Shown one piece after another: positions 46,301 to 59,000 of a DNA stretch of 64,000 bases. A program made the translations under genes and the position numbers. The DNA is from Arctopsyche grandis (Eukaryota > Arthropoda > Insecta > Trichoptera > Hydropsychidae). The number at the start of each line of letters is the position of its first letter. The first letter of the stretch is position 1. The stretch is taken from the NCBI RefSeq assembly GCF_051622035.1, contig NC_135365.1, positions 29,140,001 through 29,204,000 of the forward strand. The letters are read 5' to 3'. Under the pieces are notes generated by a model. The model was given only the letters and a program-made list of their open reading frames with translations, was not told where the DNA came from and did not search any database.

Positions 46301-47806
46301 ACATGGCCAACGAAGTGATCGCTCCATTCGTCAATAACACAAAATACTACTTGAGAAACTTGGTCGAAAAGAGAATTCTTCTCGGCACCAAAAATCTGCC
46401 GACTTTGAATAGACAAAATAGTATTGGCGATACTATTTTATTGATTGACGAAGTGGACGTTTTCTTTTCATCTGAATTCTATGGTAATACACACGGTTCG
46501 ATTAATAGAATTGAAATGAAAGCTATTGCCGATATGCAGTGTGCAATATGGAAGATGGTGAAAGAAAATGACTATAAAAAGATTACTATAGTAGAAAAGA
46601 TCGAGGAATATATTAAAAACGAAGTGTGTAAACCAAATGAGGACTATTTAACGTTTGAAGATTTTCGATGTAGACCTGATGAATATGAACTTTTAGTGAA
46701 ATCTGACGGTAACGTAATTGAGAAGAAAATGTATACAAATCGATCACTTTTTAGTGAACATCTCGATAAGATGATCGATTGTGCGACAAAGGTTGCAAAA
46801 GGAAATGATACAAATTGGTATATAAACCAATACAAATTGAATGACAACGGAAATGTTTGTTATAGAAGGAATGACGGTATATACGCTGAAAATACTATCT
46901 GTGATTATTACAATGTATTCAATTATTTCCGATTAAAGATAACGGAATTCAATCCCAACGGTTATAATAATTATGGTTATTTGACCATATTTTGTGGCAT
47001 GACTTCTTATGCGAATTTACCTCAAAAGTATTCGTACATTTTAGGCGTCAGTGGAACTTTGACATCGATGAATAACTTTGAAAAAGAAACTGTTCGAGAA
47101 ATGTACAACATAAAGAAAACATTCAGCATGCCTTCATTCTTTGGCGATTGCAATTTGAAATTCGACAAGGGAGATGATTTTGTCGTCTTGGATTCAAAAC
47201 AAACGTGGCGAGACAGAATACAGTCTAGGGCAAATTTTCACATTGGAAAAGAACGGTCGGTTTTAATATTGTTTGAAACCGATTGAAATAAATGCATTCA
47301 AAAACGAGCACGGGAGTAAATTCGATCGTTTAAACGTATTGACGAACAACACTGGTGCTGCAGAAGTGGAGCGACTGATCGAAGAAGCTGCCATTTCGAA
47401 GACCATAACTTTGGCAACGAGAGGCATGGGTCGCGGTGTCGACTACAAAACTAGCACTACTGTGGAAAAAAATGGTGGAGTTCACGTCATACAAACATTT
47501 TTTTCCTTAGACATTAAAGAAGAAACCCAAATTAAAGGTCGCACTGCTCGCAAAGATAACAAGGGCAGCTACGAGATGATCCTTTGTCGGGAGGCTCTGA
47601 TTGAAGACAGCTTGGTTGAGAAAGACGATGATCAAAACAATACAATTTCCATTAATTATGACAGCCTGAATAAAGCTAGGCGAATCAAAATTGATAATCA
47701 AGGAACAAAAACGTTAGAATCAGTCAAAGCGGCCGAAAATGACCACAGGATAACAATGGAATTCTTAGATTCATTTTTCACCAAAGACCTGCAATCCGAT
47801 GAATAA
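43387..47806 (+). pseudogene. SecA-like motor protein, second copy, broken by a 2-nt deletion
   Basis: Inverted paralogue of 28532-33079. The first frame (43387-47286) gives 1299 residues with Walker A GQGKS, YLAKRD and the DEVD box; it stops at FETD-TGA. Compared with the intact copy, two bases are missing at about 47281 in the word encoding ETDIEI. The second frame to 47806 then supplies motif V (ATRGMGRGVD) and motif VI (GRTARKDNKGS), and ends FFTKDLQSDE rather than FFG. The remaining frame is otherwise open, so the break is recent, or an assembly error. It lacks the 47-residue insertion of the other copy and has two extra residues (SVKAVTF). If translated as is, the protein would lack the second motor lobe. 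Confidence 0.85.
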
Positions 47807-49997
47807 ATCTACAATAGTGTAGTTAGAAAATGTGTTGAGGAAGTGTGGGAAAGGGAGAAGAGTGTATTGATAAAAAAAATTGTCTACATTTAATTTAATG
47901 TTGTAAATTGCAAGTGAGAGTCAAAATATGGACATAAAAATCGTTTATTCATTTATATTTAAATATAATAATAATCATTTCAATGCATAATCATAATACA
48001 TACATGTTTCTCATATAAAAATGTCTTATTTACAAACATCGATTACTTGTTTTTTTTTGTCACTGTATGATTGCTTTGCAAATAAATAAATTGCCAATTC
48101 CAAACACACTCGAGTGCACTGTACAAAACTGCGGACGCGGTGTGAACGAGAATAGTAATAAAATAAAATCGTACGATATATAATGTAATGAAAAACAAAA
48201 CAAAAACAATATACGACATGACAAACCATCCCAAAAACTCCATCACCCGATCGTCTACTATCAATCTGGCCGATATACTCTCAACAATTGCATCATATCA
48301 TCATCACATGACCAATTCAAAAACTTACACTTTTTCAATATCGTCTAATTTAAGAATTTCAACTTCCAATAAAAATTAATGCCAGTGCGAAAACTATAAT
48401 AAAATAAAATGCTTTAAAATAAATCAATACTCATAAAAAAATAATTATTTTTCTATCATATATATATATATATATATTATACATATTTTTCTACAGTAAA
48501 TGTTAAAAATATATCATTTTATTAATACACGACTTGAGGAAAGGTTGCCAATTTAAGCTTAAAATAACCTCTACCATGAATTTGGAAACAATGCAAAATT
48601 GCATCAAGCCGAGACCTTCACGACAGCAACGCAGACCAGCTCCTAAAGTTGTAATTTTCTAATCATATAATCATATGCTTTCATCTAGGAGCAGGCCTGT
48701 AATTAAATCTCACTTCATAGCGATCTGCTTCAGCAGTGGTGAACCCATGGTATGCGACTTTAAAAATAACAGGTTTTATTAAAAAAAAAATTGCCTGCAG
48801 CGCACTATAAATACTGGCGTAAAATACTTCAATTTTAAAAACAGCTTTGTTTATATAAGGAAAGGAAGAAGACGGGGTAGACGGAGAGAAACTTTTTTGT
48901 TTTGCTAAAAAAAACTTTCTTGTTTGCAAAAAAAAGTTTTAGCATCAATTTTTTTTTAAATTTCAATATATACATATGTAGGGTTGGAATTGAACGAAAC
49001 GCTGATGTATGGGCTATGGTTGAGAAAGGGTATGTTACGACTGATTGTGAGAAGGGGATGAAAAGGGGTAGAGATGTAACGGTTAGTCGCAGTTGGACCT
49101 GTGCTCCGCGCGGTCGGTCGCTAAACCTCCGCACGTGTTTGATTTTCACCTAAACCGCCACATCCCAACCGTGGTCCTGAACAGCGTCATCTGTCAGGAA
49201 TCTCTACCACATACAATATGTAATTTTCAAAATAAGTATGACTGAAATATGTGCATACGATTTAAAGTCAATGTAACAAACAATAAAAAGAAAATGACTA
49301 GGAAATAGTAATGTGAGAAAATACATAAATAAATCGCCCAAATTGCCACTCACTGTGAATTTTATGGCAAAATGCTTATAAAATGGGTCTCCAGCAATAA
49401 GTAATGATTTAAATTCAACATTTTTAGTTACTCCGACTCCAAAAGGTTCACCATAGCTGATCAAGTTTTAAGTTTTTGCTTCAGAAATATATACATATTC
49501 AGATCAAAGAAGAATTTTCAGAATTATTTTGCATAAATTTTAGCCACATCATTCCACATGATTGCAATCACAGACACGAAATCAAATTACTTATCTACAT
49601 ACTGGAATGAAATTTTGAAGTAGCATCTTGATCCGATTGTAAAACGATACACCGAATACGAGGCTACATATAATACATTCGTTGAAACGTTAATTTTACA
49701 TGAATACAAAACAAACTGTCGTCGGAGTCTCGATCTCACCAACAGGGGGGGGGGGGACGATCGTGTTAGGCATTAAATAAAAAATAAAAAATAAAATGCA
49801 ATTCGCATGATATATATGTATATATATTAAATTTTTCATTAATTAGTATTGCTAAAATGCAATAATCAACGTATCGGTACTACATATTGGTACCCGTCCG
49901 AAGTTAGTGAAGAGCGTCGAGTTCCGCACGGTATCAATTTGATGACGGATATAAAATGCGAATACGTTGCGCGGCGAAGGATGCACCGTCAGATTCC
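47807..49997. other. Intergenic stretch between the SecA-like copy and Sec24CD
   Basis: No gene. Contains a TA microsatellite (about 48462-48477), AT-rich DNA, a less AT-rich segment at 48990-49200 (with CTCCGCGCGGTCGGTCGCTA) of unknown nature, and a G-run at 49747-49756. The Sec24CD 3' untranslated region occupies the right edge. Confidence 0.4.
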
Positions 49998-52900
49998 CTA
50001 AAGCAGACCCCTTATTTCCTTGTGCACGTGGCAGAGGAAGTCCATGTAGGAAGATGCCCCGTTGCGTCCGTCGTCTTCCACCAAAAAGTGACGGAACACC
50101 ATCTCGAGCTTGTCGTGCTGTCTGACCATCGTCAACTGCGACGCAAATCAAAATCATTTACACTATGAACAATTTAACGTGCATATACATTATAAAACTT
50201 ATACATGGTACGAAAATAGTTACCCGCATCGCTCTTCTCCTTTCTTTTCTAATTGATTGTATTAAATCTCTCACTCTTTCGTTGAATTCGTTGGCTACGA
50301 TCGGAACGTGGGTCTCTTCCGTGTTGACTTCGGCCACCGAATTCACACCGAAAAGATCTTTTATTATATCCGGAGGGGTCTGCAAGCCGATCCACATCAT
50401 CATGTGCACGCTGTTTTCTGAAAGTAAAAAAAAAACAACAACAAATAAGAATAAATTTAATTTCATAAATAATTGTTTTCCTAATATTATACATCATTCT
50501 TTTTATCAATTTTACATTTTATTAAATAACTAGTGTTGTGCTCGTTGATTTCAGCGGGTGGCTTCGGAAAGGAATTGATACACAAATTAAAATAAAGTTA
50601 TATCATATCTATATATGTATGTATATAAAATTGAATGTCTGTCTCGTATAGGCTAATATAAATGATAAGTAAAACCAAATAAATTATAATTTATGACAGT
50701 TGGATGATTTATTTAACCGTTGGCCCGCGGCCGTCTTCTATGGAAGCTTTGCGCGACAAGTCTGTAGCGCGGCTGTCTTCCATAGAATTTCTGAACGTTG
50801 CACGGGATTTTGAGCCTTATATGCGCCTATTTCAACTGTTTTAAGGTTCAAAATTGGTTGAATATATTACTGAGAGTTGAATGCCATCTATTCAATTTGC
50901 TTAAAATGAATATATACCAGTCAAAATTAGTTTTTTGTGGAACCATACTGAAACCTCGTTTATGTGACGTCACGTCTGTTGAACAATGGCGACGATACGA
51001 CGAACTCAATTGTATGAAGAATGATTATTTGACAATTAAGCCAAAACTACGACATATATTATGTATTTTATTGTTGAAAATAATACTTTATGTGTTAATC
51101 AACATATGTGGTTACTTGAATAAATATTAAAATCTGTATTTAAGGTCGAAAACTCGATTGCCAAATTGGCGAAAAAGGTGCCGCCGCGTACAGGGCTTGT
51201 TCGCTATATTTATTGCCGCGGGCAAAGGGTTAAGGGTCAGGTTAGGTTAGGTTAAGTTAGGGTTGGCCCTATTCATTTAAGATTAGGTTGTTAGAGTCGG
51301 TATTTATTAATTTAGCAGACACACGAGAACCGAGACTGAAATGAACCTGGAGCGAGGGGCGAGGACGTCAATATTTGTTTATGAACGATGTTCAGGTTGT
51401 TAAAGCCGGGTCAAACACATATCTGAGAAAAAGTCAGTCCAAAACTCGGGAAGCCAGTAGCGTCAGCAAGTGAAAGAAAGCCAATTGAAAAACAAATTCG
51501 AAGTCCAGGAGAAAAGCGAGAAATCAAAACACCAGTGAACGTCAGATTTTATCAACGCGTGATCACTTCATCTGTCAGAATGCGTAAAACTGACCGTTTC
51601 ATTTCAACAATTGATCATTCATTTCACAATCTTAATCATTTCGTTTTATACACTGATCATTTTGGTTTAATTACTGCTCATATAATTTAAATACTTATCA
51701 TTCTATTTAATAACTGATCGCATAGCAACTGATCATTTATTATATGTATATTCACTGATCAATCCATTATTTTTACCTACCAAACGTTTTTTTTATACCG
51801 ATCAAAATGTGAATTTTTTACTGATCGGTTAAATAGAGGCCGTGTATATTAGTATATATTTACCGAACAAAAATATCGAATCGTCTCTGAGCTTCTCGTT
51901 GGTGCACCGCAGGGGTTCGGCGAGCGCGCCCGACGCCAGCGGATTCAGACACAACAACCGAGGGTACAACATCACGACCGACGTGGAGACGTCGGCGCAC
52001 AAGGCGGCCTGCATCGCCCAACTTCGATCGTCGCACGACATATCGGGACCTGAAAACCAACACGAAACAATCATCATCATCATCATCATCGTCGTGAGCG
52101 GAACCCTCCGTGGGAATCGATGCGACCGTCGAAGATCGAACCTCCGCTGAGAGCGTCGCTCCTGAGCAGACAGTTGGCGTACAGCGGCAGCAGCTTCATG
52201 CTCTCCGGTAATACTAATTGGCCGACGCTGGACGGAGTCGCGCAGTGTTTCCTATAGCACGCCAACGACTGCGCGCACCTGGCGATGATACCCTCCTTGA
52301 TGCTCTTCGGAGAGTGCTCGCTCAGTCTCGTCACGGCTGAAAGAACGTCAGTACGTAAAGCAAACAGCGGACGATATATATTTATACACATATACACAAT
52401 TGAGCGCAATCTTGGTCGTTGTCGAACCTTGCTTGGCGAGGAAGTTGATTATGGTGTCCAAGTCGCACGAGCGATACAAGTCCGCCATTTGAGTGGCGAT
52501 TCCGAGCGCCAAGTTGCAAATTCTGAGCCGTCTTTGTCCCGTTGCGTGTGTGTATAGTAAAGCGACCTGAAACCAAAAGATGCATCTTTACATGTAGTTT
52601 TGCATGATGGAACTAAACCCACAAGAGTAATTTTTACAATGTCAAGTTAGCCAGCAGCATGACTTGGTGGTTGGACTTATGGGTTCAATCCCGTGAGTTG
52701 ACCTCGATTGAAAAGAATTTATTCCGAGTATTACTGTAATGCTGCTGGTCGGAATTGGATATTTGCGACTCCAGCTCAGTTCCAGAAACGGTTCCTCGAT
52801 TAAATTGGCTAAAAACCTTCATACCTACTGTGTCACCACTATTTGAGGATGATTAATATACAATGAAACTTATGTATAAGTTAAAATTCATACATGTCTC

Positions 52901-53005
52901 AGTTTTCAGTGTCTCGTAATTCAGCGACTTTTGTAACAAAATGTTGCATTGTTTGTAATTGGCCAGGAAGGCGCATTTGGGTTTACCTGTTAAGCCTTCC
53001 TGGTA

Positions 53006-53052
<47 letters not shown>

Positions 53053-56000
53053 AAAAATAAAAATAAACTTATACAGGCGTACCTCAACTTTTGCACATTC
53101 GACTTTCGCACAATTCGCTATTTCGCACATTTTTAAAAAATCGTTTTTTGGTGATAATGCAAAAATGTTTGTTTGCATTCAATTGTTTCCCTCTCCTCCA
53201 TTCCCTGTCGCACTATGAAATGCGTATGAACGAGCCCGTACTGTGAAAAGTGTTACATCCTGCACGGCATAATGATGGATGAAATGGAGAAATCTTTGTC
53301 TTATTGGATAAGTGACCAAAATCAAAAAACTTCAATAATTCAAGCTAGAGCTCTTAGTTTGCATAAGGATTGGAAGGATAGACTAAAAGAAGATTCTAAC
53401 ACGGTGTTTCATGCAAGTCACGGCTGGTTTTCAAATTTTAAAACAAGATATTCTTTACACAACATTAAATTCACTGGAGAATCAGCTGATGCGGATAAAG
53501 ATGCTGCAAAAGACTTTATTTCTTCATTGTCCAAAATTATTGAAGATGGTGAATATTCCTCTAGTCAAATATTCAATGTAGATGAGACTGGTTTATTTTG
53601 GAAGAAGATGCCTAATCGTACATTCTTATCAAAGGAAGAATCAGTTGCCCCTGGTCATAAACCTTCTAAAAACCGATTGCTTCTTGGTGGAAATTTAGCT
53701 GGTGATTTAAAATTGATGCCAATGTTAATTTATCAAGCAGCAAATCCTAGAGCATTGAAAGGGAAAGATAAAAAATTGTTTCCTGTCATTTGGAAATCAA
53801 AAAAAAAAGCCTGGGTTACTGCTTTAATATTTAAAGATTGGTTCACTTCACATTTCGTACCAGCAGTAAAGCAATATTGTGAAGTTAATAATTTACCATT
53901 TCAAATATTATTAATCTTAGATAATGCTACAGGACACCCAAAATCTCTACAAAATTTATATCCAGAAATCAATGTTGTGTTTCTTCCCCCCAATACTACG
54001 TGTCTCATACAACCCATGGACCAAATAGTGATAGCTACGTTTAAACGATATTATATGAGGTCGATAATGAATCAGGCCATCAAGACAACTGACATGGAAG
54101 GTGGGCCCACATTAAAAGATTTCTGGAGGAATTATAACATATGGAACGCAATAAACAATATTGGAGACGCGTGGGCTGAAATAAAAGAGTCAACAATGAA
54201 AGGTTCATGGAGAAAACTATGCCCACAAATGATGGGTGATATAAATTTTGATGAAACTCCAGAAACTATCACACTTGAAATAGTTCACTTAATGAACGAA
54301 CTTAACCTAGATGTTAACATTGAAGATATTAATGAGATGATTGAATCTCATTCTGAACCCATGACCAATGAATTTCTAATGGACCGGCAAGAGAACGAGA
54401 ATGATATACATATTGAAAGTGAGGAAGAAGAACCAGAAGTAATCATTAATACCTTAACTATAAAAAAATATGAACGAAGCTTTTACGCATCTCGAAAAGT
54501 TTTTGAACATTATGGAAGACTGTGATCCCAATGGAGAACGAATATCTCAAGTACGTAGGGCTATTCATAAGAGTACTGTCTGTTACAGAACTCTCTATGA
54601 AGAAAAAAAAAATTGTCATATTCCAACTAACTCTTGACAAGTTCATTACGAGATTATAATTTGCCGTGCCTGAATGCGATCTTTTCCACCTAAGTGAGTG
54701 TAGATTATCGGATGTTATTTTAACATATGTATCTGGCAGCCTGCGCTCATCATTATTCTCTTAATTTGAATGTGATGTATGTGTGGAATCTTTATCTACT
54801 CTCTTCCATTTGGGCCTCGCTGTGATTTTTTTTTACTATTTTTCTTTTGCAGAATGTAAAACTAAGAATAGGATTTGAGTATTTTATTTACGTATTATTT
54901 TTCTTTTGTTTTTATTTTTTATTTTATCGTGTTTTTCTGCTTTTGCTTTTTTGCTTTTTATTTTGTGTTTACTTTTCTTTTTAATGTATATAAATAATTT
55001 TTATTTAATACATACATTTTTTGCTTTTTTTTTTACATCCCTCTACTTTCGAACATTTAACTTTCGCACACATTTTCAGGAACCAATTGTGTGCGAAAGT
55101 TGAGGTCCGCCTGTACCCTTAAGCAAACAGTTATTGTATATTGAAAATTTTAAAAAATGGCTAACGATTTTGATGAAACTACCCTCACTACCCTCTCTGG
55201 CCTTTAAATAAGTGGTGTTTTTTTTTTTGGTAAACGGATTATTGCGATCAATCGTTGCCACAAAAATCGCGAATATGGATGGGATATCTGGCACTCGAGT
55301 TCTCGTTAATACAATATTTCGCGTGGGTAGCTTTCGATTGAGGGAGTTTTTGGGTGTCAGATGTTCCGTGATCGAGATTTTAGTGACGTGCGCGATATCG
55401 CTTTTTGCGGAATAATCACCGAACCGTACTTGTATATTCAATTTATACTATACATAGTGCCATAACAGGTGCGAGTCACAGGAGGAGAAAACAAATCACG
55501 ATTCCTCAGGTCCCTGAACTTACTAGGTGCATAAAACTTAAAATTCATTAAGAACCTGAGGATTGTGTACTAGCCCATTGAATAGGTTAAAAAAATGCTT
55601 TCCCAGAAATATAACACGACGAGACTCCAATGAGTTGAAGCTTAACGCCCCTAATAGGAACGCACGAGGATAGAGCCAAGGATATAATTTCATATAAAGA
55701 TATCTGAGAAACCGTGTTTGGATTCTCTCAATCTTCGATGAATGAGTCATATGGGTAGGACTCCATATATTGTAGAATGCTACGTACTATTGATTCATAA
55801 AGAATTTTAAGCACCGACGCACTCTGGAAAGGTTTACTAACCCGTAAATATAACCAGCAGGATTACAATGCTAACATACAGAACGAATCAAACGTTTAAA
55901 ATCAAAGATTGTATCGTTAAAACTCACTTGTATGTATACTCCGTCTTCACCAGTCAATTTATCGTCGTGCTTTATTTCGACGGCTATCGCTTTGTCGCAA

Positions 56001-59000
56001 TCTAAAACATAGATACAGTAAAAAGAGGTGCATATTATATTAGATTTCCAACATTATAGAATTTGACATTTTTACCCAAAGTGGCGAGCTCGACATCTGT
56101 GGTGTTGGACATGAAGAAGTGACCGTAGAAATCGGTAGCTCGCACTCCAGTCGAGGTTCGCACTCTCATTACGGCGTCGTAAGCCGTCGGCCTCGACAAT
56201 ACTCGTGACAAGTCGTCGATAAACCTATCACCGTCTACATCAGCCTGGAAACAATAACAGCACCATTTGAACATCAGCCAGACATTTGAATAACAGAAAT
56301 TTAATATAGAAAAAAAAGATAAACACCTGGAAATATGTATATTTGTGGAGGCTGCCGCCAGTGAGACGCGACAATTGTCCGAGAGTTGCCACATCAGCGT
56401 ACGAACTGTTGAAAAGGAACATTTCAATTCCGCAGCCTGCACCGACGCATTCTTGAGCAACTTCGTTGTACGCCTTCGTTTGAGGATCTTACAAAAAAAA
56501 AATAGCACAAAATTGAATGACACCGTTTTAAAGTGATAATTCTGTTTCAACACGTCAGGCCAGTTCTATACGCTAAATCAGACTCAAAGCCTCGGTTGTA
56601 CTCGACATATACACAAGTCGCTTGACGACGTAAGATGCGACACTAGGGCTTCCAAGCCAGTTTAAGCCGAAAAACAGGCTTTTTGACCATTTTTCAAAAA
56701 ACCAAAAGCCGGCTTTTGGCTCAAATCAACTGGCTTTTTAAGGTTTTCTTTAATTAATGTTTTTTTTTCTTCAAAACTAACAATTATCAATTTCAAATTC
56801 CTATGAAAGATAAAAAAAAATGTGTATATCTAAACGATCTTGGGTAATAGGTGTAAATTTTTTTTTGAACAACAAAAAAAAGGTACAGCACTTGGCGGTT
56901 TCCAAGACGAAGACCAAGTCATAAACCAATAAAATGTTATTGAAGGAAATGGAAGCCCTTTAAATTTTGAGGCCACATACCTACTTTTTATTATGGTTTT
57001 AAAATGTTTGTGATGTGTCGTTTCTTTTCCGAAATTTGCAACGGTTTGACAAGCTTTTGGATTCTTAAGCTAAAACAGATGAGTAAAAATAGCTTATGGA
57101 AATATTTCAACATTGAGCGCATCTCAGCAGTGTTCTTAATATCTATTCACGATTTCACAATTGTAGTTTTTCTACGAGGTAACACACTGAAACCGGTGAA
57201 AGCCGGCCAACCGGCTTTTTCATTTGGGCGGTTTTTTGGAACCCCTAATGCGACACAGATACACCATACAAGGATTCGTCAATTGATCAGGATACGTAGT
57301 CAGCAGTCAGGTTCGAGTCTGAGCTTCCGTCTGTCTTCTAAGCTGACATCTTCACCTACATATTAAGGTCTAAAGACCCATATATACTTAGATAAATACT
57401 CACTCAATACACTTTTCTCTTTGTCGGTGCCGAGAAGTTTCCGATCGTCTCGATTGATGAGCTGTCCAGGAGCTTGCGCCGATGGCAGCGACGAGTGGAA
57501 AACGAGAAGCTTCCCGCAGCATTCGGACGCTTTGAGCGCTTCCAAGCCAGCCTGCATCATCAAACAACATAAATCGCCGCATTCAAACACACACACACAC
57601 ACCGAGAATATAAACAGACGATTCATACTTGTACGGCCGGAAGCAGAATGGTCTCCGTCTCTTTAGTCTCCTGGAACATTATCGGTATCTGCTGAGCGAG
57701 CGCGTCCAGCAAGTGATCGGCCTGACCGGGCTCGGCGAGCAGACCATGCGACAGCGGAACGAACACGTCTTGAATATCACCAACCACCATCATCTGCGGC
57801 TGTCCGAGATTTTTCTAAACATACCGACATATCTGATCTGAACGACGGATTCTCAATGTAATGTACGTGGATGCTTACATATGTATGAGGACGCTTACGT
57901 TGATATTGTAAAAGTGGATTGTTGAACTGTAGGTGATGAGGCCGACTCGAGGAGGGATCGGCAGGTTTGCTAGGAGCGAACGCAGCTGTCCGACCACTAA
58001 ATTTACTAATCCGGAGCGAATCGCATTATAAGAGACGTCCACGACAAAGATCAAGGCAGGCGGAGTCGGCAATACGTTATTCTGCAAACGACACAAAAAG
58101 CACGTACAGATAAAATGTTAAACTTAGAGAGGGAAAATGATCGCCGAAAATGAAATTACCCGACAGTATTCTTTCGTAGCGACAATTTCATAACATCCGA
58201 GAGACATTTCAGGAGTGCTTTGTCCATAATGTTGTCCGTTATTGAGGTATTGCGTGTATTCCATAGGGACTGAAACATGACAAAATGCGATGACTTGCAT
58301 GATCCAATTAGATCATATATCGTATGTTTTATTTTACGGGCTTCGAACTCCCGGAACGCGCAGTCAATAGCATCACGAACAGAGCTTTATAGAGAAATAC
58401 TTTCCATCATTTTGAAGTGATCATAGGATTACCCACCTTCGGTCGTGGCTTTACAGAAGGCACATTGGAAATGACGACCGGCATCGACAAATCTCATCGC
58501 TGGACACATGTAAGCTTTGCAACGGCTGCACCGCACCGGTCCAGTGCCTGGCATTCCGGTCAACACGGAAAAGTCCAAGAGCGGTGGCGGCCTCTCATCA
58601 GCAACAGTCTCCGCCATTGGAGATAACTGAAACGGCAACATCGAGCATAAACCGAGTGACGCAACCTGAAAACAACCATCTGATCCATATGGCGGCACTC
58701 ACCACAATGCAGAACGGTACGGCCGTTTGCTTCATCATGTCTGGCGTGGCGGGAACATTGTACATTGAGCTGCGGATGTAGCGAGGACCTGGAAAATACC
58801 ACATATAGATTTTTGAAACAAAGAAAACCAGCATAGAACGCGACGATCGGAAAGTGAGTGAGCGTACTTGCGTTCCCTTGATCCATGACGGTGAAGTCCG
58901 TGGTGACCAACGGTGGTACTCGGCCCTTGGCATTGGTCGCAAACATGCCCCCATTTGAATTCTGATCTTCGGTCATGACTTGGATCTGCAATGTGAAAGT

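Noticed and set aside
51236-51275. An interstitial telomere
   Set aside because: Only three or four interrupted TTAGG units inside a short dispersed repeat that also occurs at 4.2 kb.
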